Assembly (NCBI GenBank): GCA_013153715.1
Contig: JAADDW010000015.1
Location: 1-64,000, forward strand
Length of the DNA stretch: 64,000 nucleotides
Direction: 5' to 3'
DNA from: Campylobacterota bacterium
GTDB lineage: Bacteria; Campylobacterota; Campylobacteria; Campylobacterales; Nitratiruptoraceae
Below are positions 8,519 through 17,017 of the stretch, piece by piece. Made by a program: the position numbers and the translations under genes. Under the pieces are notes generated by a model. That model searched no databases. It was given only the letters and a program-made list of their open reading frames with translations, and was not told the DNA's origin. Within the stretch, counting starts at the first letter, position 1. Each line of letters starts with the position of its first letter.

Positions 8519-8560
8519 TTGACATATATCAACTTCTCTCTCCTCTCAAAAGATTACAAT
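8519..8560 (+). promoter_or_regulatory. Candidate promoter region of the gNOR-like operon
   Basis: The 120-base spacer 8467-8586 is AT-rich and holds TTGACA (8519-8524) and TACAAT (8555-8560). Their 30-base separation is too wide for one sigma-70 promoter, so only the TACAAT box may matter. An imperfect repeat (GCCAAAAATTGACTAATTTTTGATCAAAG) just upstream could be an operator. No known FNR or NssR box is clear. Confidence 0.3.
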
Positions 8561-8586
8561 GGGGGAAACTCTTTTAAGGAGGTTCC

Positions 8587-9168
8587 ATGGCTGATAGCGT
8601 CGATGTGCTCCAGACGCTCAAGATTGTCTATACGATCTACGCTCTAATCGTCATCTCCCTTATCGGGTGGTTTGCCTATAACATTGTGCGGGATGGGAAG
8701 AAGGAGGGGGCCAAACCGGCCATCTTCTATACCTATATCGCCATTCTGGTCGTCATTGGAACGGGGCTCCACTTCCTCACCTACAATACAGTTCCCTGGG
8801 TCCCCTACGATCTCGACCGCCACAAGATCAAACCGGATAAGGTCTTCCATATCACCTATCGGGACCATACTATCACCATTGAGGGGGAGAAGCCGATGCT
8901 CATCCACTGTGGTGACAAGGTGGTCTTCGAGGCGAAGAGTGAGGATCTCACCTACGGTTTCGGAATATTCCGCCAGAACGGCTCCATGGTGGCCCAGATG
9001 CAGGTGGTTCCCGGTAGTCGGAACGATCTCCTCTGGATCTTCAACAAAAATGGGATCTACAACATCAAATCGACGGAGTATTCCGGACCTAAGGGAGCCT
9101 TCATGGAAGTTCGGGACGCCATCAGGGTTATCGGTTGTAGAGAGTATGATCGCTACTCAATAAAATAA
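8587..9168 (+). CDS. Heme-copper oxidoreductase subunit II lacking CuA (gNOR-type)
   Basis: 193 residues: two transmembrane helices (about 12-33 and 47-65) then a periplasmic cupredoxin domain. The usual CuA ligand set C-x3-C-x3-H-x2-M is recognisable by position in STEYSGPKGAFM (162-173) but reads Ser162, Ser166, Gly170 and Met173; only Met remains. The early CuA His is also missing (LTYGFGIF). CuA therefore cannot form. The RBS is AAGGAGG. It is followed 12 bases later by subunit I. A CuA-less subunit II paired with an Asp-bearing subunit I fits the gNOR type of nitric oxide reductase proposed from Sulfurimonas and other genomes. Confidence 0.7.
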   Translation: MADSVDVLQTLKIVYTIYALIVISLIGWFAYNIVRDGKKEGAKPAIFYTYIAILVVIGTGLHFLTYNTVPWVPYDLDRHKIKPDKVFHITYRDHTITIEGEKPMLIHCGDKVVFEAKSEDLTYGFGIFRQNGSMVAQMQVVPGSRNDLLWIFNKNGIYNIKSTEYSGPKGAFMEVRDAIRVIGCREYDRYSIK

Positions 9169-9180
9169 GGAGGTTGGAGT

Positions 9181-10815
9181 ATGGGTTTTGTAAAGAGATT
9201 GATGGAAGGGTATGAAGGGGGGCTCCGCGATGAGGCTATGACACCCATGCAGAAGATAGCCCTCCGATTTGTGGTGATAGGGCTCCTCTTCTACGGCTTG
9301 GCGGCTCTGGAGGGGATGATTATGCGGCTCCATGAGGTGAAACCCCTCCCGATGATCGACGAGAGCCACTTCTTCTCCATTATGACTGTCCATCCGATGG
9401 TCGGGATCTTCGGTTCTAGCTATATGATTGTCTTCGGGGCCTTTCTCTTCCTCACCCCCTATCTGATGAAGAAGCCGATCTACAGCGTCAAGCTGGCCGA
9501 TCTCTCATGGAAGCTCATGGCCGGAGGGACCTTTATCATGTGGTTGGCAGGTTTCCTCTTCCACTATGCCCCCCTCTACACCCTCTACTGGCCTTTACCT
9601 GTCGATTTCAAACAGTTCAATCTTATCGGTGGAATTACCTATATTGTCGGAGTTGTGGGAATTATGGTGGGGACTTTCCTCTTCACCTACAACATCTTCA
9701 AGACCATTCTCTACACCCCCGAGGGGTGGGAGAGACAGCCCTCCTGGGAGCTCCTCAAGTCGACTCTCGGCCTTGAGGGGCTCCTCAACTTCTTCCGTCG
9801 GGAGAAGAAGGAGCACCTTGTCCCCCTCCCCATAGCCGCCATTGGTCGGGGAACAATCGATATGGGGCTCAACGCCATCGTCATCTCCTCGGCGGGGCTT
9901 CTGATCCTCATCTACTTCCTCGGAGAGCTCTTTGGGGCGAGTCTCAAGGATACCTGGGTCGATGCCCTTCTCTACAAGAATATCTTCTGGTGGGGGCTCG
10001 ACCTCATTGCCGATGGACTGGTCCTCATCTTCGTTGCCGGAACATGGTACCTCCTGGCTATGCTCATTTCGGGGAAGGATCTCTTCATGCAGAATATCGC
10101 CCGGGCGGCCCTCTTCATCGAGATGGTGGTCTCATGGACCGTCTGGAGCCACCACCTCATGAGCGACCAGGGGCAACCCAATATCCTCAAGGTTGTAAGT
10201 GGGGAGATGGTGACAGCTTTTGAACTCATCACCCAGGGGATAGCGGTCTTCATTACCCTTGTGACCCTCTGGAGGGCGAGACCCCTCAAAATGAGCAACG
10301 AGCTCAAATTTCTCCTAGGGGGAATTCTGGGCTTCATGCTGGCTGTCCCTGCCGGAATTATCCAAGCCGATCTGGGTATGAATAGGGTTCTCCACAACAC
10401 CCAGTGGATTATCGGTACCCATGTCCATGTGGCCATTCTGGTCGGTCTCACGATGACCCTCTACAGCGCCATCTACATCCTTCTACCCATCTTGACCAAC
10501 AATACGGTCAAACTCTACAGCCAGAAGTTGGCAAATCTCCACTTCTGGCTCCATCTGATCGGCGGTATCGGAATGGGGGCCTTCATGGGAATGGCCGGAA
10601 TGGATGGCATGCTCCGCCGGGCCATCTATTTGAACGGAGAGTACAATACCTATATGATTTTGGCCGGAATCTGTGGGGCTATGCTCCTGGCCGCCTTTGT
10701 GATCTTCCTCTACAACATCGTCATGAGTTTCGGGGTTCGGGGATTGATCGCCATCTACAGACCCGCCGCAGTCCAGACCAACGAGGCGGTACTCCCACCA
10801 AAGGAGGAGTCATGA
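9181..10815 (+). CDS. Heme-copper oxidoreductase subunit I, gNOR-type nitric oxide reductase candidate
   Basis: 544 residues, about 13-14 transmembrane helices. Seen ligands: His71 (MTVHPMVGIFG, low-spin heme), His324-His325 (VWSHHLMSDQ, two CuB-site ligands), His414 and His416 (IGTHVHVA, high-spin and low-spin heme). The third CuB His with its cross-linked Tyr, in oxidases GHPEVY, is missing: the aligned helix reads WWGLDLIADG (270-279), placing Asp274 near that site. Family knowledge: in gNOR one CuB His is replaced by Asp and the enzyme is predicted to reduce NO to N2O rather than O2. Activity here is inferred. Start ATG with GGAGG upstream; the stop overlaps the third gene (ATGA). Confidence 0.72.
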   Translation: MGFVKRLMEGYEGGLRDEAMTPMQKIALRFVVIGLLFYGLAALEGMIMRLHEVKPLPMIDESHFFSIMTVHPMVGIFGSSYMIVFGAFLFLTPYLMKKPIYSVKLADLSWKLMAGGTFIMWLAGFLFHYAPLYTLYWPLPVDFKQFNLIGGITYIVGVVGIMVGTFLFTYNIFKTILYTPEGWERQPSWELLKSTLGLEGLLNFFRREKKEHLVPLPIAAIGRGTIDMGLNAIVISSAGLLILIYFLGELFGASLKDTWVDALLYKNIFWWGLDLIADGLVLIFVAGTWYLLAMLISGKDLFMQNIARAALFIEMVVSWTVWSHHLMSDQGQPNILKVVSGEMVTAFELITQGIAVFITLVTLWRARPLKMSNELKFLLGGILGFMLAVPAGIIQADLGMNRVLHNTQWIIGTHVHVAILVGLTMTLYSAIYILLPILTNNTVKLYSQKLANLHFWLHLIGGIGMGAFMGMAGMDGMLRRAIYLNGEYNTYMILAGICGAMLLAAFVIFLYNIVMSFGVRGLIAIYRPAAVQTNEAVLPPKEES

Positions 10816-11003
10816 TCTATGGAATAGCTGTACTCATTCTCATCGCCCTCACTCTCCTCTTCTATTTCACCATTGAGAAGAGTGTTGTGGCCCTTGTACT
10901 GGCCATTGTGACTATCATTGTCGGCTACTTCGTCGCCGTGGCTACAATTGCCCGGGAGAGTGAAGGGGAGGGAGCCGAAGGAGGTCGCCCTGGGGGGTCG
11001 TAA
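10812..11003 (+). CDS. Small membrane subunit of the gNOR-like complex, 63 aa
   Basis: A 63-residue protein with two predicted transmembrane helices (about 2-21 and 24-46) and a charged Glu/Gly-rich tail. ATG 10812 overlaps the subunit I stop by four bases (ATGA) with AAGGAGGAG just upstream, so it is almost surely translated with it. Position and topology resemble the small third/fourth subunits of heme-copper oxidases. Sequence alone gives no family. Confidence 0.65.
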   Translation: MIYGIAVLILIALTLLFYFTIEKSVVALVLAIVTIIVGYFVAVATIARESEGEGAEGGRPGGS

Positions 11004-11068
11004 CCCCTCTCCCTCTCTCCCTCCCCCTTCCCCCCTTTTCCCCTTCCCCACCATTTCTGCCCAATTTG

Positions 11069-11077
11069 TGCTAGAAT
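11069..11077 (+). promoter_or_regulatory. Extended -10 promoter (TGCTAGAAT) of the permease gene
   Basis: TG-C-TAGAAT, 40 bases before the ATG at 11117. It follows a 55-base pyrimidine-only stretch (11004-11060) that probably ends the previous operon. Confidence 0.45.
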
Positions 11078-11116
11078 GAAAAAAGAGATCTACCAGCATG
11101 AGAGGAGAGGAGTCCC

Positions 11117-12406
11117 ATGGAGAGAGAGAGAGCCTTCGGATTGTGGAGCGCCGTCTTTTTGGGCATCGGCGCCATGGTCGGGATCGGAATATTCATCGTC
11201 ATCGGAGAGGCTGGGGCGATAGCGGGTAATCTAGTGATCTTCACATTCATTCTCGGCGGACTCATCGCTCTCCTTGCAGGCTACTCTCTGGCCAAGCTGG
11301 CCATCGCCTATCCCAGTCGGGGAGGGGTTATCGAATATATTGTCCAGGAGTACGGAGAGGGGTACTTCAGCGGAACCCTGGGAGTTCTCTTCTACCTCGC
11401 CCAGATAGTGGGTCTCGCCGCCGTTGTCAAATCCTTCGGTGTCTATGCCTCTACCTACTTTGCCCAGGAGCCCACTCCCTTCTGGATCAACACATGGGCT
11501 CTAGCCATCTTGACCCTCTTTGTCATCATCAATCTCATAGGGGCCTCCTTTGTCGCCAAGAGTGAGAATATCATTGTCATTACCAAGTTGACCGCCCTCA
11601 CCCTCTTTGTTGCCGCCGCCCTCCTCTTTGTCGATCCCCAGAAGCTTCTGCCCGAAAGGTCTCCCCATATCATCAATCTCTTCTACGCCCTGGGACTGGT
11701 CTTCTTCGCCTATCAGGGGTTCAGTGTTATTACCAATAGTGTAGAAGATATGGAGGATCCCCAGAGAAATATGGTGAGGGCCATGATGATCGCCATCGGT
11801 TCCGTCATGGTCCTCTACACTGTGACGGCTGTGGCGGTCATCGGCAATCTCCCTCTGGAGGAGATCATCAGAGCTAAGGATTATGCTCTAGCCGAAGCGG
11901 CAAAGCCCATCTTCGGGGAGATGGGGTTCAAGATTATGGCGGCTGTCGCCCTCATCAGCGCCACGAGTGCCATCAATGCCTCCCTCTACGGAGCGACCCA
12001 GATCAGCTACGATCTGGCTAGAAAGGGGGAGCTCCCCAAAATCTACGAGTACAATATCTTCCACTCGACAGAGGGACTGATTGTCTCTGCCCTCCTCATC
12101 GTTCCCATGGTTCTCTTTCTCCAGCTGGATCAAATTGCGACGACGGCGGCCATCGTGGTCCTCCTCATCCAAGGCTTTGTCCATCTGGGACATCTCTGGA
12201 AAATCGGAGTGACAGGGGCCAATCCCCTCCTGGTAGTGCTGGCCGGAGTGGGGGCCTTCACGGCGGCAGGTTTCGCCCTCCTCTACACATCCCAGAAGAT
12301 GCCCCTTGTCAGCTGGTATGTGGTGGGGGCCTTTGTCGGAGCCTTTCTCCTTGAGATTCTCCTCCGGCTCACAACCCGCCGCATCATCAAGAGGCACATT
12401 CAGTAA
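11117..12406 (+). CDS. APC-superfamily amino acid permease
   Basis: 429 residues, about 12 transmembrane helices. FLGIGAMVGIGIFIVIGEAGAIAG is the first-helix G-[AS]-M-x-G-x-G-I-F substrate motif of APC transporters; YPSRGGVIEYIVQEYG and FFAYQGFSVITNSVEDMEDPQRNM are the TM3 and TM6 regions. Likely imports a neutral amino acid or polyamine, not determined. The RBS is GAGGAG. It has its own promoter and ends 9 bases before dnaX, so it may carry dnaX transcription. Confidence 0.85.
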   Translation: MERERAFGLWSAVFLGIGAMVGIGIFIVIGEAGAIAGNLVIFTFILGGLIALLAGYSLAKLAIAYPSRGGVIEYIVQEYGEGYFSGTLGVLFYLAQIVGLAAVVKSFGVYASTYFAQEPTPFWINTWALAILTLFVIINLIGASFVAKSENIIVITKLTALTLFVAAALLFVDPQKLLPERSPHIINLFYALGLVFFAYQGFSVITNSVEDMEDPQRNMVRAMMIAIGSVMVLYTVTAVAVIGNLPLEEIIRAKDYALAEAAKPIFGEMGFKIMAAVALISATSAINASLYGATQISYDLARKGELPKIYEYNIFHSTEGLIVSALLIVPMVLFLQLDQIATTAAIVVLLIQGFVHLGHLWKIGVTGANPLLVVLAGVGAFTAAGFALLYTSQKMPLVSWYVVGAFVGAFLLEILLRLTTRRIIKRHIQ

Positions 12407-12415
12407 GGAGTCGGT

Positions 12416-13948
12416 GTGACATTAGCTCTGAAATACCGCCCCAAGCGGTTTGAGGATCTGATAGGACAAGAGAGCGTGGTCCAGACCTTGACGAGGGCTC
12501 TGGACAGCAAGAAGTTGGGCCACGCCTACCTTTTCAGCGGACTCCGGGGGAGTGGAAAGACCAGTACGGCCCGAATCTTTGCCAAGGCCCTCCTCTGTCA
12601 GGAGGGGCCAACCAGCTCCCCCTGTGATCTCTGTCCCGACTGCGTCGCCGCCGATAGTGGACGGCACATCGATATTATAGAGATGGATGCCGCCAGCAAC
12701 AGGAAGATCGACGATATTCGGGAGCTCATTGAACATACCAAATACCGCCCCTCCCAGGGACGGTACAAGATATTCATTATCGATGAGGTCCATATGTTGA
12801 CGAAGGAGGCCTTCAACGCCCTCCTCAAGACCTTGGAAGAGCCCCCCGAGTTTGTCAAATTCATTCTCGCTACGACAGACCCTCTCAAACTCCCTGTCAC
12901 AATCTTGAGTCGGACCCAACACTTCCGCTTCAAGAAGATCGCTCAGAGGGATATTATCCACCATCTGGAGAGGATTTTGGCTCTGGAGGGGGTGGAGTAC
13001 GAGACGGAGGCCCTCGCAATTCTGGCCCGGAGCGGTGGGGGATCCCTGAGGGACACACTGACCCTTCTGGATCAGGCTATCCTCTTCTCCAAATCCAATA
13101 TCACTGTCCAGAGTGTCAGTCAGATGTTGGGCCTCATAGACCCAGAGCGGATCAGAAGGCTCTACAACCTCATCCTCTCCAAGGATCGGGAGGGGGTCCT
13201 CCAGTTTGTCAAGGAGAACAGGGAGTATCAGGGGGAGATGATTATCGATGAGATGGTGGAGTATCTCAAGGAGGAGATCTATCGGGGGATCTCCTCTATC
13301 CCCCTCATTCTCCAGGAGAGGTTCTTCAGAATTCTCAGCGATGCCAAACAGCTCCTCTTCATCAGTGGCGATGATGAGTTTGTCCTCACCCTCACCCTCC
13401 TCAAAATGGTTGAGGCGACGAAGGTAAAGAGCATAGATGAGCTCATCAAGGAGTTGGAGGAGGGGGAGAAGCAGGAGGTCAAGAGGCCTCTCCAGCCCTC
13501 TCTTCTCCAGCTCTCCCCCTCTTCGGAAGATGGAGGGGGGGAGAGGGATCCCAAAGAGCTCTTTCAGGAGCTGATCCGTCGGCTCTACCGCCTCAACCAC
13601 TCTCTGGGAGAGTGTTTCGAGAGGAGTGTCACATTCCTCTCCTTCGACGGGGGGGTTCTGACATGGGAGAGCCATACTCCACCGGAGTGTAGGGAGAAAT
13701 TGAGGCTCTCCTACGGAACCATCAAACATCTCATCAGGGAGCTCTTCGGAATCGATACAAAGATTAAGAAGGTGGAGAGAGAAGGAAGGGAGGAGAAGGG
13801 AGGGGGAGAGGGGGAGAAGAGTCTCCTCTCTCCCCTCTCCTCCCAGATAGCGACGGTGGAGGGGGGCGACATCCTCAATGACCCTCTAGTTCAGGAGGCG
13901 AAGGAGCTCTTCAGGGCTAGACGGATCACAATAAAGGAGAGGCGGTGA
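12416..13948 (+). CDS. dnaX: DNA polymerase III subunit gamma/tau
   Basis: 510 residues. N-terminus LALKYRPKRFEDLIGQESVVQTL; P-loop SGLRGSGKTSTAR; zinc site around residues 60-75 with four Cys (CQ, CDLCPDC); FIIDEVHMLTKEAFNALLKTLEEPP is Walker B; SRTQHF is the arginine-finger sensor. Clamp-loader ATPase of the replisome. Residues 360-390 and 455-475 are low-complexity linkers, the second Glu/Gly-rich. No slippery A/T run typical of programmed gamma frameshifting is obvious. The start is GTG 12416 after AAGGAG. Overlaps arsC by four bases (GTGA). Confidence 0.95.
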   Translation: MTLALKYRPKRFEDLIGQESVVQTLTRALDSKKLGHAYLFSGLRGSGKTSTARIFAKALLCQEGPTSSPCDLCPDCVAADSGRHIDIIEMDAASNRKIDDIRELIEHTKYRPSQGRYKIFIIDEVHMLTKEAFNALLKTLEEPPEFVKFILATTDPLKLPVTILSRTQHFRFKKIAQRDIIHHLERILALEGVEYETEALAILARSGGGSLRDTLTLLDQAILFSKSNITVQSVSQMLGLIDPERIRRLYNLILSKDREGVLQFVKENREYQGEMIIDEMVEYLKEEIYRGISSIPLILQERFFRILSDAKQLLFISGDDEFVLTLTLLKMVEATKVKSIDELIKELEEGEKQEVKRPLQPSLLQLSPSSEDGGGERDPKELFQELIRRLYRLNHSLGECFERSVTFLSFDGGVLTWESHTPPECREKLRLSYGTIKHLIRELFGIDTKIKKVEREGREEKGGGEGEKSLLSPLSSQIATVEGGDILNDPLVQEAKELFRARRITIKERR

Positions 13949-14349
13949 AACGGGTTCTCGTCCTCTGTAGTGGGAATAGTTGCCGTTCCATTATTGCAGA
14001 GGCCCTCATCGATAGGGAGTTGGAAGGGGTCGAGGGGGCCAGTGCAGGTTCCGCCCCCCTTGGAAGGGTCAATCCCCATGCCCAGAGACTCTTGGAAGAG
14101 CTCGGTATCTGGAGTGAAAAATACTACTCCAAAGGGATCCATGAGATCCTCCACACGGAATTTGATCTTGTTGTAACCGTCTGCGACGGTGCCCGGGAGA
14201 GTTGCCCCACCTTCCCCAGGCCTGTCAAACGGCTCCATATCCCCTTCCCCGACCCCGACGGAAAGGAGTATGGGGCTTTCAAAGAGGTAGCCCAGAGGAT
14301 GAGGGAGAGACTCCTCCCTGCCATTGTCGAGGCCCTCGACTCTCAGTGA
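13945..14349 (+). CDS. arsC: Thioredoxin-coupled arsenate reductase (ArsC, LMW-PTP fold)
   Basis: 134 residues. The P-loop CSGNSCRS gives Cys8, Cys13, Arg14; Cys80 and Cys87 in TVCDGARESCPTF correspond to the redox relay Cys82 and Cys89 of plasmid pI258 ArsC, whose nucleophile is Cys10. FPDPDGKEYGAFKEVAQRMRERL supplies the conserved DP segment. The set of three Cys makes arsenate reduction with thioredoxin more likely than protein-tyrosine phosphatase activity. Thioredoxin (trxA) is 45 kb away in the window. No arsR, arsB or acr3 neighbours are visible. The start is GTG overlapping the dnaX stop. Confidence 0.85.
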   Translation: MKRVLVLCSGNSCRSIIAEALIDRELEGVEGASAGSAPLGRVNPHAQRLLEELGIWSEKYYSKGIHEILHTEFDLVVTVCDGARESCPTFPRPVKRLHIPFPDPDGKEYGAFKEVAQRMRERLLPAIVEALDSQ

Positions 14350-16457
14350 CAGACTTGGTAGCCTTGGATGAAGCACTCCTCCCTCACCTCCAATCTCCTC
14401 ACAGGTTCCCTTTTCAGAGGGAGGAACTCTATGCTCCGATCCTGAACTCTCGGAGCCGTTGTGGGGAAGAGCTCCATCTTCACTTTGGTCGCCTCTCCCT
14501 CTCTCTCTAGAGAGTTGCCCCGACAATCCTCTCCATTCCCTTTGATCTTATTGATGAGGGAGAGATCTCCCAGCTGTCCTATGGAGATGGTGAGGAAGCC
14601 GCCATCCCTGGTTGGAAGGAATGTCTGGGAGAGCTGGAGGGCCCTCTTGAGGGCAAGGGAGCTACTGAGCACATGGACTTGGTACCCCTCCAATCCTCCG
14701 AGGTAGAGGGTATCACCTTCCATTCTGAGGGTGGCCCTTGGGGTGTGGGTTGCGGGGCCGTCTATCTGGGCATCTATGAGGTTTCCAGAGCTGTCCAACT
14801 TCATGATCCCTATAGAGTTGGGGGTCAGATAGTTTCCGTCACTGAAGGCGACATAGAGGAAACCATCTTTAAAGGCTATCCCTCCCCCCTTTGTGGTGAT
14901 AAAGTTGTATATGAAGTTTCCATCGACCCGATTGTAGTTTCTGGACCAGAGAATATGGCCGTCGCCATCCATTTTGACGACGAGGATTGAGTGGCCTCCC
15001 TTACCGATGGTATGGTTGTTGAAACCTGTGATATAGAGGGTTCCCTCTTCCCCCTCCACTCCGGAGATGAAGTGCCAAGCCGATGTATCTGGGGCGTAGT
15101 GGAAATAGAAGTTCGATCCGTTAAATGTCTTGGCCCAGCGGACAGCGCCGTCGGGGGAGAGTCTCATGGCGAAGGCTGTGTGGGGATAGATCTCTCTCCC
15201 TTCCCCATCTCTAGAGAGGGCTTGAACCCCTCCAATGGCCACAATATCCCCTCCTCTCAAAGGAATGAGGGACTCGATGGTGAAGTAGCCGCTCCTCCCC
15301 ATCCCCTTCCCCCTCTCGCTTGCCGGCATAGAGTACTCTCGGGCCCAGTATATCTCTCCCCTCCCGTTGAAGGAGACAATGGCGGAACGGATATAGGAGC
15401 CCGATCCTGTGGGGTAGGTCGGCGTCACTCCGTAGTATCTCCCCTCTCCTTTGTAGATGGAGATCCACTCATTGCTGTCGTAGATCTTCTCTTCCCTTCC
15501 ATCGAAGAGGGCCCACCCCCAGACCAGGTCTCCTCTGGAGTCCAGCTTGCCTATAAAGCCGTCCCGTCCCCTATGGGAGGAGTTGGTGAGATCTTGGGTC
15601 ACAGCCCCTCCAACGATATATCCCGTTGAGGTCTCCTCCCCTGCCACCATCATGATCTGGGGATGGAGGGAGGAGGTGGCGGGAGCGGCTACTTCAACCT
15701 CCTTGGTAAAGGCTCTGTCGAGGTAGAAACAGCCTCCACTCAGGGAGCTCTCGGGGCCTGTCGATGGGGAGGAGCTGGAACTGGTTCCGACAGAGCTCTC
15801 CGATGTTTCGGTGGAGGAGGAGGTGGAGGAAGGTGAGTTCTGGTACCCTCCTCCGTTCTGGCTACAGGAGGGACCATCATATTTAAAGGAGATCAGGTAA
15901 TCTCGGCTCCCCTCCTCGGTTCCAGGGAGGGGGACAGCCGTCCCTTGGGGTGACCTGATGGAGTTGAGTTCCAGTTCCCAGAGGGGATCGGCTATCCCGT
16001 CACAATCCAGATCGAGATAGACAAAGTCTCCCCGACTGGTGGCTCCCGAGAGTTTATAGGGGAGGAATTGGTCTGCGAGGGGGAGATAGAGCCAGGAAAA
16101 TTGGGGTTGGGGGTCCTGGGGATAGTTGATGTAGATGAAGAACCCTGCTATTTTGTCGCTATCCAGGTCTTGGGGGACCTGGGTCAGGGGTTGCCAACCA
16201 AAGGGGTCCTCTGGGGAGGGAGCTCTGCCCAGGAGACGGTAGATCCCCTGGCTCTCCAGATCGACATAGATCCAGTCGTTCCGCTGGAGGATCCCGTCGT
16301 GGTTAAAATCGTACTGGTAGAAGGCTCCATTAATCTTGAATTCCCGGGAAGCTAGATAGCTGTAGAGACAGTTGAGATAGTCCCGATCCATGGAACAGGC
16401 AGAGAGGGAGAGAAGGGTAGAGAGGAAGAGGGAGAGTTTTCTCATCATCTTTTTCAC
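14343..16457 (-). CDS. Large surface lipoprotein with EF-hand-like and propeller-like repeats
   Basis: 704 residues. Lipobox LSLSAC follows a Lys/Arg start, so it is a lipoprotein. The region to residue 190 holds DFNHDGILQRNDW, DLDSDKI and DLDCDGIADP, calcium-binding EF-hand or dockerin-like Asp-rich loops. A Ser/Thr-rich linker (about 205-240) follows. Residues 245-650 carry repeated segments such as IVGGAVTQ, GFIGKLDSRGDLVWGWALF, IVVKMDGDGHILWSRNYN and IMKLDSSGNLIDA, the delta-60/PQQ-like pattern of a beta-propeller. Start could be GTG 16457 or ATG 16448/16445; none has a good RBS. Convergent to arsC, overlapping by 7 bases. Binding partner unknown. Confidence 0.6.
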   Translation of the reverse strand: MKKMMRKLSLFLSTLLSLSACSMDRDYLNCLYSYLASREFKINGAFYQYDFNHDGILQRNDWIYVDLESQGIYRLLGRAPSPEDPFGWQPLTQVPQDLDSDKIAGFFIYINYPQDPQPQFSWLYLPLADQFLPYKLSGATSRGDFVYLDLDCDGIADPLWELELNSIRSPQGTAVPLPGTEEGSRDYLISFKYDGPSCSQNGGGYQNSPSSTSSSTETSESSVGTSSSSSPSTGPESSLSGGCFYLDRAFTKEVEVAAPATSSLHPQIMMVAGEETSTGYIVGGAVTQDLTNSSHRGRDGFIGKLDSRGDLVWGWALFDGREEKIYDSNEWISIYKGEGRYYGVTPTYPTGSGSYIRSAIVSFNGRGEIYWAREYSMPASERGKGMGRSGYFTIESLIPLRGGDIVAIGGVQALSRDGEGREIYPHTAFAMRLSPDGAVRWAKTFNGSNFYFHYAPDTSAWHFISGVEGEEGTLYITGFNNHTIGKGGHSILVVKMDGDGHILWSRNYNRVDGNFIYNFITTKGGGIAFKDGFLYVAFSDGNYLTPNSIGIMKLDSSGNLIDAQIDGPATHTPRATLRMEGDTLYLGGLEGYQVHVLSSSLALKRALQLSQTFLPTRDGGFLTISIGQLGDLSLINKIKGNGEDCRGNSLEREGEATKVKMELFPTTAPRVQDRSIEFLPLKREPVRRLEVREECFIQGYQVCH

Positions 16458-16570
16458 GCACCGATACCGAACCGATTTACGGAGGCTCCCTTTCAGCCAG
16501 AGGGAGAGGAATTTCCCCCAGCGGTTGGGAGGGGTGCGCTACTTTCCTCCTTTCTTGGGATTGGTGCATC

Positions 16571-16672
16571 GGGGTTGAGATATTTCCCCATTCAGGCGGG
16601 GGTTTTGGCTTGAGAAGGTGATACCAACTCTGGCGAAGAGCGATCCCCCGACCTTTCTATCGCCCATCCTCC
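16571..16672 (-). repeat. Structured repeat copy A (IS200/IS605 omega-RNA-end-like)
   Basis: On the minus strand: a segment with GGTATCACCTTCTC, then AAGCCAAAACCCCC, an 8-base loop GCCTGAAT, GGGG and AAATATCTCAACCCC. The order, the AAGCC-CCCC-loop-GGGG stem and the downstream CAACCC match repeats at 59.0-59.4 kb. See findings. Together with 16674-17000 and copy B it fills the gene-free stretch 16458-17204. Confidence 0.45.
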
Positions 16673-16673
16673 T

Positions 16674-17000
16674 CTAGCCGAGGTCGAGGGTTTCAGGGCG
16701 AAGTTCGGTAGGTCCAATGGAGAACTCACAGCTCTCTCGGCTCCCGGAGGAATAGTCGGCCACCAAGAGTTCCAGTCGCTCTCCCCACTCCCTCTGGTTG
16801 GAAGCGGGTGGGGACCAGACTCTCTCCCGGTACTCTCTCCTTGTCAGGGAGTTTGTGGAAGAGCTCTATCTCTATGATAGGATTCTTGTCCCCAATTGTC
16901 AAGTGGGCCTCCCCAGCCCTTCATCCATCAGACCTGGAAGGGACCTCCATCCCTCTACATTCCTCGCCTCAAGGGCGGAGCTCTCCTGGATAGCTGGTCT
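16674..17000 (-). pseudogene. Decayed protein gene with several frameshifts
   Basis: Minus-strand fragments in alternating frames read as one protein: SYPGELRP, then EARNVEGWRSLPGLMDEGL, then AHLTIGDKNPIIEIELF, then YRERVWSPPASNQREWGER and LELLVADYSSGSRESCEF, ending PTELRPETLDLG and a TAG stop at 16674. No single frame stays open and no start codon is evident, so at least three frame disruptions are needed. Codon use is like neighbouring genes. The family is not recognised. It lies between two inverted structured repeats, suggesting an old insertion or a gene broken by one. Confidence 0.5.
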
Positions 17001-17017
17001 CCCGTTAAAATTTTTTC

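Noticed and set aside
8519-8560. A canonical TTGACA/TATAAT promoter before the gNOR-like genes
   Set aside because: TTGACA and TACAAT are 30 bases apart, so they are not one sigma-70 promoter.
9181-10815. Cytochrome c oxidase or cbb3 oxidase subunit I
   Set aside because: The CuB His/Tyr motif is missing, the partner subunit has no CuA ligands, and no ccoO/ccoP-type diheme cytochromes are beside it.
13945-14349. Low-molecular-weight protein tyrosine phosphatase
   Set aside because: The three relay cysteines (8, 80, 87) match thioredoxin-dependent arsenate reductase, and the DP motif alone does not distinguish.
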